From positions 1 through 37,890 of the forward strand of contig JANBPT010000404.1 in NCBI GenBank assembly GCA_027575765.1: 37,890 nt of DNA, in the 5' to 3' direction. Below, in pieces: positions 29,178 through 37,890 of this stretch. This DNA comes from Tieghemiomyces parasiticus. Its lineage: Eukaryota > Kickxellomycota > Dimargaritomycetes > Dimargaritales > Dimargaritaceae. The notes beneath the pieces are model-generated. The model did no database searches and was not told the origin of the DNA. It worked only from the letters and a program-made list of their open reading frames with translations. How positions within the stretch are numbered: the stretch's first letter is position 1; each line of letters starts with the position of its first letter. A program made the translations under genes and the position numbers.

Positions 29178-32027
29178 ATGGCCCAACGTGGTCTCCCCGT
29201 CTCCAGGGGAATTCTGTTTGCCGGAGCGACAGGGAGGTCGTCTGTCGCGCGGTTGGGCGATCCAGCCATTACGGCCTGGGGTCGGGCTGGGTATGCCAAC
29301 AAGCCTCGCGACATTGTTAAACGCCAGCGGATCCCCGGCCAGGGCTACTACCCTAAACTTGAAGGCAAGCGCCACGACACCGTGACCTTTCGCGCTGATG
29401 TACCCAACCTCCCTGGGAAGTCGACTAAGAACGACGGCCCATTGGCCTTCCTAGACGACCTAGCTAATGGCCCAGCTACCCTGACGCCTTCGCCCACCAA
29501 GTCCTCAAACATCGCCCTACTTCGGTCAACGTCGGCCCAGAGTAGGAGTTCCCGTACCGATACGGTGGGCCCGGCGGCCAACCAAGCCACCCACTTTGCC
29601 GCTAACGGGGAGCCCCTGACGGCCGAGCAGTTCCGATTGAGCACGCTGCTCTACACTGACGCCGAGGCGCTGTGGGCCCGCTACCAGCGGCTGAAGGAGA
29701 CCGGCCAGAACCGTGCCGTGCCCCGATCGGTTTACCACAAGTTTTTGTCCATCTTGATGGACGCTGGTCGCATGCGACGGACCGACCTGATCCGGTTCGA
29801 AACGCCCGTGGCCGATCCGGGCATGTCCGACCAGCACCGCCCACTCGGCCGAGATGAGGGATTGCAGGCACAGCGCATCATTACCGGGGACTATTTCGCC
29901 TCGCCTCCACGGTCCGACGGGTATGGGTTTCCGGAAAAGTGGCGGACCCGGATCTCCCAACTGTGTCGGGACTGGGTGGAAATGATAAGTGTCCAGCTTG
30001 CGCTGGCCACGCAGCAGCCACGGGACCAGTCCACATCCACAGGGTCGCCCGCTGAGACCTCAAAGGCGCCCCTGGATCTTACCAGCTCGCCTAAGGAGTC
30101 TACCGTGGAACTGGAGGATGTAGAACTGATCGTACGCGCCCTGGTAGCCACCAGGAACACGGACCAAGCGTGGCAGGCTGTCACGCTGCTGGCCAAGCGA
30201 GGCTTGGTTCCCAAAGTAAGCACCCTGGACTACTTTGCCACAGACTACGCGCGTCGCGGCCTAGTCGACTCCGTGGAGGCCCTGATTGACCGAATCCGCG
30301 CCTGGGGGCTGACCCCCAATGTATTCCAGAACAACGCTCTTATCCGCCTATATGCAGGTCGGGCTGAGACCCTGCCGCGCGCCCAGGAGCTCTTTGCTGA
30401 CCTCCGCCGCACAGGTGCCGCCGTGGATTCGTTCAGTTACTGCCCGATCATCATGGCTGCGGCGCGAGCCAACGACGAGCGCACCGCCTACGACCTCTGT
30501 CGCGAATTGATGCACCTCGACACGCGCAAGGAGATCTACGTGTACAATGTCATGCTGTGGAGCCTGGGCCGCGTGGGACGTGTAGAGCTCATGTGGCAGC
30601 TCTATCACCGACTGACCCAGGCCGTCGCCCACGGTAAGGCGCGCGACAATTACCTGCCCATCCCGGACAAGGTGACGTACGGAATCCTTATGGACGTACT
30701 CATGAAGCGCCAGGATACGGCGCGGCTCCAGATCCTGCAGCGCGATTGGCTGCAGAGTGAGGTCGGGTGGTCGGCGCACATTTGTAACAGTTGGATGACC
30801 CACTGGATCGCTCAGGGCCAGGTGCGCACGGCACTCCGCATGCTTCAGCTCATGCCCACGCGCGGAATCAACCCAACGGCCGTCAACTATCTATCGGTAA
30901 TCACTGGTTTGTGCGCCGCCAACGACCCGGACGAGGCCCTGCGGTGTCTGGCCCTGCTCGAGTCGCAGCGTCTGGCACCCACCGCCAAGATTTTTAACCG
31001 TCTGATCCACAGCTTTGCTGGGCGTGGAGACACGGTAGCAGTGGCTAGTCTGCGCCGTAAGATGGCGCAGTACGCGGTCCCCGAGGACACAGCAACCCAA
31101 AACGCACTCCTAGCTGGCCTGATTCAACTGGACCGCCGGCGGGAGGCCGTGGCTGAATTTGAGCGGTGGATCGACCGCAACCACAAAATCCCCGACAGCG
31201 TCGTCCGGCCCGACGTGGCCACTTTCCAGCTTATCATTCCAGCCTACCTCAAACTTAACGAGTCTTCCCGGGCCTGCGACTGGGCGATGCGCTGCTGCAA
31301 TGCCCACCCGGCCGCTGCCGAATTTCTCTGGCTGCAGATGGCCCAAGCCAGTACCACATACCAACTCGCGGCCACGCTGGATTTCGTGTACCGAGCCTGG
31401 CGACGGTTCCAGCTGCCCAATCTAGCCACTCCGCTAGCCCGATCATCCGTTTCGGCCCCGCCCTCCATCGACCCGGACGCCCTCACTAGTACCCTGGCTA
31501 CGTTTATGCTCGGTGCCGCTACCATGTCGATGCGGCCCCTCGCTCGACAGATCTGGACCGATCTGAAGACCGTGCAGGCACCAGCCAATGTCGGCGCCAT
31601 TGTCGTCATGTTCCGGGCCATCGGTCATACCCATAACTACGGGTGGCTAAACGAGGTGATGGAGTGGGCAAAACGATCGGAAGTAGCCTTTAACCTGGTT
31701 ATCTACCACGCCCTACTGAGCTGCTACGGTAAACTGGTGCGACCCAAGCGGATGCTTGCGCTCATCTGCGAGGTGATGCCCGGGCCCGGGGCGGGTGCGC
31801 CAGTCGCCGTGGCCGTGCCCCCCACCGAGGCCACTTTAGAAATCTTCTTCTCGTTCCGGTTTATCCACCAATCTGATTACTACATTCGGACCTTGCGTGG
31901 CTACCTAAGCGATAATTACCCGCACCTGGTGCCCGCTATGGAACGGGCCGTTAAAAAGGGTACCGCCCGGCTGCTTTTAGATCACAAACCGGCCAACCAA
32001 CCAGCCGGGGCAAGAGAGGACTTGTAA
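29178..32027 (+). CDS. Pentatricopeptide repeat (PPR) protein, probably mitochondrial
   Basis: A 949-aa single-exon PPR protein, a class of organellar RNA-binding helical-repeat proteins that control stability, processing or translation of specific mitochondrial transcripts. The N terminus MAQRGLPVSRGILFAGATGR is Arg/Gly/Ser-rich with few acidic residues, as in a presequence. PPR-like helical pairs run from about residue 320 to 850, for example VSTLDYFATDYARRGLVDSV, LTPNVFQNNALIRLYAGRAE, DSFSYCPIIMAAARANDERT, KVTYGILMDVLMKRQDTARL, INPTAVNYLSVITGLCAAND, LAPTAKIFNRLIHSFAGRGD, ATQNALLAGLIQLDRRREAV, PDVATFQLIIPAYLKLNESS and LVIYHALLSCYGKLVRPKRM. Residues 40-310 are a less ordered N-terminal part. 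The ATG at 29178 opens the frame and gives the presequence. It follows the Myb gene on the same strand. The RNA target cannot be deduced, and no DYW or endonuclease domain is present. Confidence 0.9.
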   Translation: MAQRGLPVSRGILFAGATGRSSVARLGDPAITAWGRAGYANKPRDIVKRQRIPGQGYYPKLEGKRHDTVTFRADVPNLPGKSTKNDGPLAFLDDLANGPATLTPSPTKSSNIALLRSTSAQSRSSRTDTVGPAANQATHFAANGEPLTAEQFRLSTLLYTDAEALWARYQRLKETGQNRAVPRSVYHKFLSILMDAGRMRRTDLIRFETPVADPGMSDQHRPLGRDEGLQAQRIITGDYFASPPRSDGYGFPEKWRTRISQLCRDWVEMISVQLALATQQPRDQSTSTGSPAETSKAPLDLTSSPKESTVELEDVELIVRALVATRNTDQAWQAVTLLAKRGLVPKVSTLDYFATDYARRGLVDSVEALIDRIRAWGLTPNVFQNNALIRLYAGRAETLPRAQELFADLRRTGAAVDSFSYCPIIMAAARANDERTAYDLCRELMHLDTRKEIYVYNVMLWSLGRVGRVELMWQLYHRLTQAVAHGKARDNYLPIPDKVTYGILMDVLMKRQDTARLQILQRDWLQSEVGWSAHICNSWMTHWIAQGQVRTALRMLQLMPTRGINPTAVNYLSVITGLCAANDPDEALRCLALLESQRLAPTAKIFNRLIHSFAGRGDTVAVASLRRKMAQYAVPEDTATQNALLAGLIQLDRRREAVAEFERWIDRNHKIPDSVVRPDVATFQLIIPAYLKLNESSRACDWAMRCCNAHPAAAEFLWLQMAQASTTYQLAATLDFVYRAWRRFQLPNLATPLARSSVSAPPSIDPDALTSTLATFMLGAATMSMRPLARQIWTDLKTVQAPANVGAIVVMFRAIGHTHNYGWLNEVMEWAKRSEVAFNLVIYHALLSCYGKLVRPKRMLALICEVMPGPGAGAPVAVAVPPTEATLEIFFSFRFIHQSDYYIRTLRGYLSDNYPHLVPAMERAVKKGTARLLLDHKPANQPAGAREDL

Positions 32028-35000
32028 ACATGGAGGGGGGGAGTATGATGGCATCCAATAAAATGCATAGACAAGAACTGCATACAGCGCAGGAACCAGC
32101 TGAACTACGTAATATTGGTTCGACCCGACTCCCTCCGGACGGTGGAGACCAGGGCCGGGTGAGTAGTTGCTCCCCGCCACGTCCCTTTTCCTTGGCAACT
32201 GCCGCAGTGGCAAAGAGGCTCTGTAGCAACTAATGAGCCGAAATGATCTAATTTCGACACCTCAAACTGAAATTTTCCTGTGCGTCCTATTGGTACCTAG
32301 TCATGATATAATATATTGGGATTGACCTTCATTTTAACCGATAATGGAGCGGTGCCCCCCTCTAAACAGCGTACCCGACCATTACCTACTTTAAACCAGG
32401 CCTCAATTACGAAATTGGGCCAAAATTTCTTGATAATTAATGGTCTGAATCTTCGCAGTAGGTCAATATCGGGGAAAGGAGCGAGAGTATATTAAGTAAA
32501 GAAAGGGCGTATAAGCATACGGTGGCCATAGCCTTGTTAAAGGATGCTATGAATACCTTTATATAGGCCCATAGCCTGGGCATCTTCCGCGTTGGCGGTG
32601 GTGACAATTCTACGCCGTCAAGAAATCTCAAACGGGCGACTCACGCATTCACTCTCAGGCAACCATGGTTGCCGGGTGGCGGGTTTGTGTGTGCCAACAC
32701 CAGTATATTTAGGCTCTTCCGTCGATAACTATTTTTTATAATGCCAATTGGACCTAATGTCCACCAATTCTATAGTGAAACATTCTAACTTTTTCACAAA
32801 ATGTGTTGATTATTTGTGAAGAACGCCGAGTCGGCTTTGTAGAAAAAAAATATATCCTGCTTTGGCGCAGTGGACTCGGGTTAACTGATAGTGGTACTGT
32901 AATTTTGACTTCTAAATATATTTAGTAGAGGTTTGGCTGTGAGATAGGGGATTGTTTATGATGTAGGAGGCTAGAAGGCGGATATAATAGAGAAAACGAG
33001 AAGGACCTGGACCTGAACGGGATGGTATTAAAAATAGAAAAGAAAAGGGGTGGGATCGGCCCTAATTAGTTGAGAACACTGGTCCCCACTATACTATGGC
33101 ATGGAGAGGTTAATAGGTTACTCAGTGAGCCGCACCGCCAGGTCCGGTGGGCATAGTGGTGCCGGAATGTGGCGGGCTTCCTCCATGCACACCACAGCGC
33201 TATTGGCCCTATTACGCCTCGTAAGCGTAGGCCACAATGTGGCGGCGGCTTGTGCCGATTTTGGGTTACACGCCTCAACTGTGCCATTCTATTTCTATCG
33301 CCATTTACTCTAACAGTTTCACGTACCGATGAAGAGCGGCCTTGGCATTCTAGAGTTTAGAACTCAAGTCTGATCGGTCATACGCCTCGAGTGAAACTTA
33401 TCGCCGAGGCTTGGGTGGATCATGAACTCAACAGACTAGTTATCCAAGCCCTTTTCAATTTTCACCATACCCGGCGACTGAGATTGGTAAATGACCTATG
33501 GGTTCAGGTCCGGGTCGCGTCATTGGCGATAATGACTTAGACCTGGTAGTTGATGGTCTCAGTATATTCCTTGATAAAGTCAGCTACCTAATGTACTTGA
33601 CGGTAGCACTAAAAGCCGGGGAGATTGTCTGGGATCTCGTAACAGACTGAGCTCTGTGCATGCAGGCACTTGCACTGTATATTGAGCGTAATTTTAGGAG
33701 AATCCAGGTATGTTCGTATGGGCTACACATGGGTTAAATTGAGAGCTGACTCGTCAGTAGGACATGATGGGCACGCTAAATGGCAAAACGAGCTTTCTAG
33801 AGTGTATTAATTCTAGAATAAGCTGCAACATCTCACGTGTTCTATTAGACGCCGCTAGCCTCCATTGGTATCGTCAAATTTCATATCCCATCAGTTCTGT
33901 TGTCCAGCTCTTATATGTAAAACTTGCGGAGGATTCAATCCGAATGTCCCTGAAACAGTACATCATCATTCTCTTGATGAATGATATACTATCTCTTCTC
34001 CATTGTATATGCCTAACCCGCACGTCAATAGTATACCTACCACAATAATGCCATTTGCTAGTTCATTCGAAGATCCAGAAGTGTGCTACTGCCAACTGTG
34101 TCGGTAAGTGGGTGGCTGTCTTGGCACGTTGCGCTGGGCCTCACAGTTTAACATCGAGACGAGTGGCTTGTGTAATTACTGAGCTGCAAGTGAAGAGGAG
34201 CGACAGATAAATGGCTTTGCGCCCAGTGGCTGTTCATAGCTGCAGCAGACCTTAAGGATTGCTCCCGAGTTGTCGCTGAATATAGATCACCATTTTTGTT
34301 TTACCATTCTCTCCGTCATATTTTTATGCGTTTGCACATGGACGGGAGGCGATAGTACTTCCCTCGCCCCATATGCCCGCAGCTGGTGAAAAAGGGGCTA
34401 ACAGAAAGATAGCGACGTAGTCGAGAATTCCGAATGGATCCGGGGCCGGGTCAACTCTTTACCATAACCATATACCAAAGGAGGGAGGGACGAGCATCGT
34501 AGAAAGGTCGGGATAGAAGCCAGTTTGGGTGTCACTAAGGTTCTACAGCCTAGCTCCCGACAACAGGCGTGTTGGTCATCCACTATCAATCCACCGTAGC
34601 GGTTGGCGGTCATGGCGGTCCAGTGTAACTTTCCGTCTCCGTAGAAACTCTCTCCACTCTTTCTCCGTCTCCCGTCCCAAAGGTGACTCTGTTAGTCCCA
34701 CCCCCATTTCCCTCTCTCTTCACTCAACTATGCTACGCACTTAAACGCCCTCATACGGAAGGTTGGGAGGGGGTGACAGCCAGCCCTTGAAAGTGAATTC
34801 ACTAATTGACCTGGACCTGCTCTACCCTATCATCGAAGGGATACTTGGGCCTGGGTCCCCCGTCTCCCTCTCCACTCCCGCCTCCTCCTCTATCTGCACC
34901 CCTCGCGACTATGTTGGAGGTTAATTCGATGGTAAACTTAGGGGAAAATAGGCCAAGACTAGGGCCCTCACTACCTGATACCTTTAGCGCAGAACCAAAG

Positions 35001-35719
35001 CCAATAATTCCTATAAAAAAACTATCGCGAGATTGTGAGTCGACCACCCGTCCCTCGATCAGTCATTCGCCTACACAATCAATTGCGTTGGTGATACGCA
35101 AAGTGCAGGTTGGAGGGGGGCCTGGTATGATATGGCATTGTATACGTGGTGCCAAGTGGCCTAATGTTCGCGCTCAATTGGCGCACCGCATTGAAGCTAT
35201 AGTCCACCAATGTCAGCGATTCTTGGGGGACTATATCCCCTTCACTATCATACCGTACGATAAGGGGCACGGGAGGCCAGCAAGTCGTGTAGGAGACTGA
35301 CGGAGGACAGGAGACCCGTCCCACGGCCGGCACCAGCACCCGACCATCCCTTTCTTTTCTCGCTTCCATTATTCGGTCGTTCCGTCTTTATTAGCCGCTC
35401 TCCCCTTCTTTCTTCCGCTGATTGGTCGCATAATAGAGCCATCCATATCTGGGCATTTCCCTGTTTTTGGCCCTGCCTGACAATTGGCCGTGTTTGGGAA
35501 CCTGGTGGAAGAACCGTATCACCCTGGCGAGTCATGCAGTTGGCTCGGGACCCTAGCTGGCGCGCTTGTACGTAGGGATAACAGGTCTGGCTACAAGTGA
35601 AAACGCCGTGGCGTGTCTGTCAGATGTACCGCGCCGCATGAGTAGCACGTACGGCGTCCGTGGTGATATGTTGGCGTGGCAAGCCCAACCCGTGTCCCCA
35701 GTCGGCCTACTCGTGCAGC
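32028..35719. other. Gene-poor region of about 3.7 kb
   Basis: No convincing gene is seen. The minus strand has a good TATATAAAGG near 32556-32565 with no ORF behind it. A two-part hairpin lies at 33505-33545. The longest plus-strand frame (34806-35300, with an internal ATG at 34911 giving about 130 aa) begins in Pro-rich low-complexity sequence and has no recognisable motif. A short hydrophobic frame at 33184-33219 ends at a GTAAGC donor-like site, but no second exon could be found. AT-rich segments occur at 32250-32450 and 32700-33010. Confidence 0.45.
33505..33545. repeat. Two-part inverted repeat (possible hairpin)
   Basis: The outer arms are CAGGTC (33505-33510) and GACCTG (33540-33545), the inner arms GTCATT (33519-33524) and AATGAC (33531-33536) with a 6-nt loop. 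Both arm pairs are perfectly complementary and nested, with unpaired spacers of 8 and 3 nt. It could fold as an interrupted hairpin. Function unknown; it may be chance. Confidence 0.4.
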
Positions 35720-35728
35720 TATATAAAT
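35720..35728 (+). promoter_or_regulatory. TATA box of the small secreted protein gene
   Basis: TATATAAAT 221 bp upstream of the ATG at 35949, followed by a pyrimidine-rich leader (35800-35945). This is the best-formed TATA/leader pair in the window and supports the downstream ORF as a real transcribed gene. Confidence 0.6.
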
Positions 35729-35948
35729 AGGTCATGGTTCTCCCCGGCCAGACCTGTCAATATCAACTACGTGTTACCTTTACTTTAGAGTACCGCCAAT
35801 ATTGATTTCCCCATCCCTCGGTCTTTCACTCAGCCACCCAGCTATCCTCGCTCGGTTAGGATCTCTCGTCGTCTGGCTTTAGTCTTCCTCTGTTTCGACA
35901 CTGCACTTCGCCAGCTTCCCCACCATTCCGTGGAAAAACTCCCTCACG

Positions 35949-36527
35949 ATGCTCGTCCGTTTCGCATTCATCGCGGTAGCCGCAGGCCTTGGAGTCATGG
36001 CCTACAGTGAAAACAATAACGGAGGATCAACCAGCAGCGACTACTCGGAATATGGTCGTCCAGTCTCTCCGAGTCCTACTAGTCTCAACGCTGATCTTCA
36101 ATGCGCCCGTATCCAGCCCAACTTTTCTATAGAAAAAAAATCGTATCGCCAGAATATACGCAGCGCAACTCGTGGTATTCGTTATAAAGTTAGAAGTGCG
36201 GACCTCCTAAGCTTCAACCTGAACCACGACCATACGGAAATGGGCGAGAAGTGGCTCGCTGATGTATTTGAAGACTTCCAGACCGGAAAATCCAATTCTA
36301 ACCTGAAGTTGCCACGTTCTATCAAACTTGACAAGTACAATATTTTCTATTCGCTAAGCTTGACCGACGAACGGAAGGTATCAGCGAAGAAGTTATCACC
36401 TAACGATGTTTTCAGCAGGAAGTCAAGCAAGGACAATTCCAACTTGGCGAACATACTGGTCCTAACCGACTCCTACCCGTATCAGAAAGAGGCCGCTAAA
36501 ATCATCGAGAACTGTCTCATCTTCTAA
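35949..36527 (+). CDS. Small predicted secreted protein, no recognised family
   Basis: I do not recognise this 192-aa protein. It begins MLVRFAFIAVAAGLGVMAYS, a clear signal peptide with a cut expected near residue 18-20, followed by an Asn/Ser/Gly-rich segment and then a basic, polar body with a few hydrophobic strands (KYNIFYSLSLTDER, LANILVLTDSYPY). Only two Cys remain in the mature part (in LQCARIQ and at the very end, ENCLIF), which could form one disulfide tying the N- and C-terminal parts together; NFS is a possible N-glycosylation site. No membrane segment follows the signal peptide. The ORF is intact from ATG to TAA and has a TATA box and pyrimidine-rich leader upstream. Its codon use is less GC-biased than that of the housekeeping genes, as often seen for fast-evolving secreted proteins. 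Function unknown; effector or cell-wall roles are only possibilities. Confidence 0.7.
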   Translation: MLVRFAFIAVAAGLGVMAYSENNNGGSTSSDYSEYGRPVSPSPTSLNADLQCARIQPNFSIEKKSYRQNIRSATRGIRYKVRSADLLSFNLNHDHTEMGEKWLADVFEDFQTGKSNSNLKLPRSIKLDKYNIFYSLSLTDERKVSAKKLSPNDVFSRKSSKDNSNLANILVLTDSYPYQKEAAKIIENCLIF

Positions 36528-37344
36528 GATGACGGCAATGACTTGATGCCGAATAATTCTCAACTCACCGACCCGTCGGTTCAGCGTACCGGCCACTATT
36601 CCCGCGTACAATAACCAACAACAAAACTTTGGCCTAAATTAGTAACCGTGTACTAAGCCAGGTATTATTTTACTCACTTTTCTCAAATCTCAGTTTTGTT
36701 GTGACCTCTATCCTCCTCTTTTCTTTTTGTCTACAGTCAATTTTTCAACTGTATCGTCCCGACCACTACAACAGCCTTATTATATAGCTTATATCCGCTT
36801 TCTAACTTGCAGTAGGACTATGTTATTTTCAATATACCGCTCATAGCGACCTTGTAGCCAACTTACATAGTGTGTATTGAAACCACTGGTGCTAACCTGA
36901 GGTTTAGTAGAAATAATAGCGGCCATGACCTTAGGAACTCAAGTCGGATAAAATTCACTTAGCCTCCAGATTAGGTTGGCGAAATGGGCAGATTGAATGG
37001 GGGATAGTTTATATTGTGGGAATTGTAGATAGAGGAATATAAATCGCATTCACTTCATCGTTATAGACGTCAATACAAAGGGCGATGCCCAGAAGGACGT
37101 GGCACTTACCGGGTAATGTAGAAGAGGGTGGGTTAAACGGATAAGATGGTTGTGTCAGGTTGAGCTTTATTTGAAGACGGGCTCACCTAGGGATGGCCAA
37201 CGATGCCATACAGTTGCAAGTTAGAGGACTAGAAAACGGGTGGTAAAATGAGGGCACGGGATGCCATGAAGATAAGTTAAAGCAGAATACATATAACAAA
37301 TTCATACTGAATAGGATTGGTCGGGGTCGTCCCCAACCCCTTTT
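36528..37344. other. AT-rich 3' flank and intergenic region
   Basis: About 800 bp, AT-rich, after the small secreted protein gene. A strong acceptor-like tract (long pyrimidine run ending CTACAG at about 36736) lies about 200 bp past the stop; a 3' UTR intron is possible but no matching donor is convincing. No gene is seen. Confidence 0.4.
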
Positions 37345-37890
37345 CTATACTCTCTGGAGAAGGTTGTTGTCTAGCTTGACCCGGTAAGCTTGGTAGCTGG
37401 TGGAGCGCAACGGTTGAGGATGGGGGGGTAATATGAGGATGGTGAGGCATGGTGGATCACCTCCTGTATCCCTCCGCCACACAACGAGGGGATGCGCATG
37501 CACGAAATTTAGCCAATGCGTCTCAAGAGAAGTATGTGAACCACTATTAATGTAACATCCCGTTGAGGCAAAGGAAGGCGCGGCCGTGACAACAAGATGG
37601 AGCTGCTCAACGTTGAAAGGCATATCCATAGGTTGCATATCACAGCTGACTCGAGGCCAAGGTTGGTGATGTTTGTTCCCTTACTTTACTATTGGTGGAA
37701 TTGTGCGTGGTTCATTACCTCAAGCGTCCCCCCCCCATTGTGAAGTGGCTTGCCCTTTAGGTGATTGAACTATACCCACGTATGCTAAGGGTTGTAGACG
37801 CATGAAACATGGTTTTCCATTACCTGTTGGGAGGACCACCGTAACAGTCCTTGGCCACCGTGGTCGCCCGTGGAGGTGTTAATTCCGGCA
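37345..37890 (-). CDS. Weak candidate: partial two-exon gene running off the right edge
   Basis: Unrecognised and uncertain. On the minus strand an open frame 37645-37345 (stop TAG) is preceded by an in-frame stop but also by a CAG acceptor ending at 37646. A donor AACAG|GTAATG at 37824/37823 upstream ends a frame that is open from the window edge. Joining 37890-37824 to 37645-37345 removes 178 nt, a size normal for this window, and keeps one frame across the junction (codon AG|C), giving ...DCYGGPPNSCDMQPMDMPFN... and ending DNNLLQRV. About 122 residues are visible. No family motif is recognised and codon use is unremarkable, so chance is a real alternative. Confidence 0.22.

Noticed and set aside
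28939..29385. 148-codon plus-strand frame overlapping the start of the PPR gene
   Set aside because: It overlaps the PPR coding sequence in another frame. Its N-terminal half comes from the pyrimidine-rich leader and there is no motif.
32437..32631. 64-codon minus-strand frame around a good TATATAAAGG element
   Set aside because: The TATA lies inside the frame rather than upstream of it, and downstream frames stop after a few codons.
33101..33313. Short frame with a hydrophobic start (MHTTALLALLRL) ending at a GTAAGC donor-like site
   Set aside because: It resembles a signal-peptide exon, but no second exon with a matching phase and acceptor could be found and no TATA box precedes it.
34806..35300. 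Open frame of 164 codons (internal ATG at 34911 gives about 130 aa) on the plus strand
   Set aside because: The first 35 residues are Pro/Ser low complexity and the rest shows no motif, signal peptide or clear promoter. It is within the range expected from chance open frames in this window.
35573..35585. 13-nt match TAGGGATAACAGG to the first part of the I-SceI homing endonuclease site
   Set aside because: The match stops after 13 of 18 positions, and there is no homing endonuclease gene, intron or duplicated flank nearby. Coincidence is the simplest reading.

Overview
The window looks like nuclear DNA from an early-diverging filamentous fungus. Five genes can be seen to be spliced, with GTAAGT-type donors and CAG/TAG acceptors and mostly short introns of about 150-280 nt. 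Coding regions are GC-rich at third positions, genes are spaced by kilobases, and several start regions carry a TATA box followed by a pyrimidine-rich leader. A Na,K-ATPase-alpha-like P-type ATPase, a multi-repeat Myb protein and a large PPR protein would fit a zygomycete-grade lineage such as Kickxellomycotina/Dimargaritomycotina. That placement is an inference from gene style, not from any search.

Layout, left to right. The last two exons of ESF1, a nucleolar 18S rRNA processing factor, enter from the left edge (+). They converge on an Aro8/kynurenine-type PLP aminotransferase (-). After about 2.5 kb without a gene come the pyruvate dehydrogenase E2 gene (-, two exons, the first being a short presequence exon), a two-exon gene for a predicted secreted protein with an F-box-like motif (-), and a 1228-aa type IIC-like P-type ATPase (-). 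A gene-poor stretch of about 5.6 kb (14913-20559) holds a (CA)n microsatellite and, at its right end, a pyruvate carboxylase promoter. Then follow three plus-strand genes: pyruvate carboxylase (three coding exons, probably one more leader intron), a Myb-repeat protein with a presequence-like N terminus (two exons), and a mitochondrial-type PPR protein. The right 6 kb is sparse: one small orphan secreted protein and a weak two-exon candidate running off the right edge.

How the genes relate. PDH E2 and pyruvate carboxylase are the two main fates of pyruvate (acetyl-CoA and oxaloacetate), and the aminotransferase feeds 2-oxo acids into the same area, but they have separate promoters and I see no operon-like arrangement. 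The Myb and PPR genes are adjacent on one strand and both look mitochondrially targeted, so a shared role in mitochondrial gene expression is conceivable.

Most noteworthy are the secreted F-box-like protein (an F-box normally works in the cytosol or nucleus), the ATPase that lacks several canonical cation-site acids, and the Myb protein with a mitochondrial-like leader. No tRNA, rRNA, CRISPR array or intact transposon was recognised.
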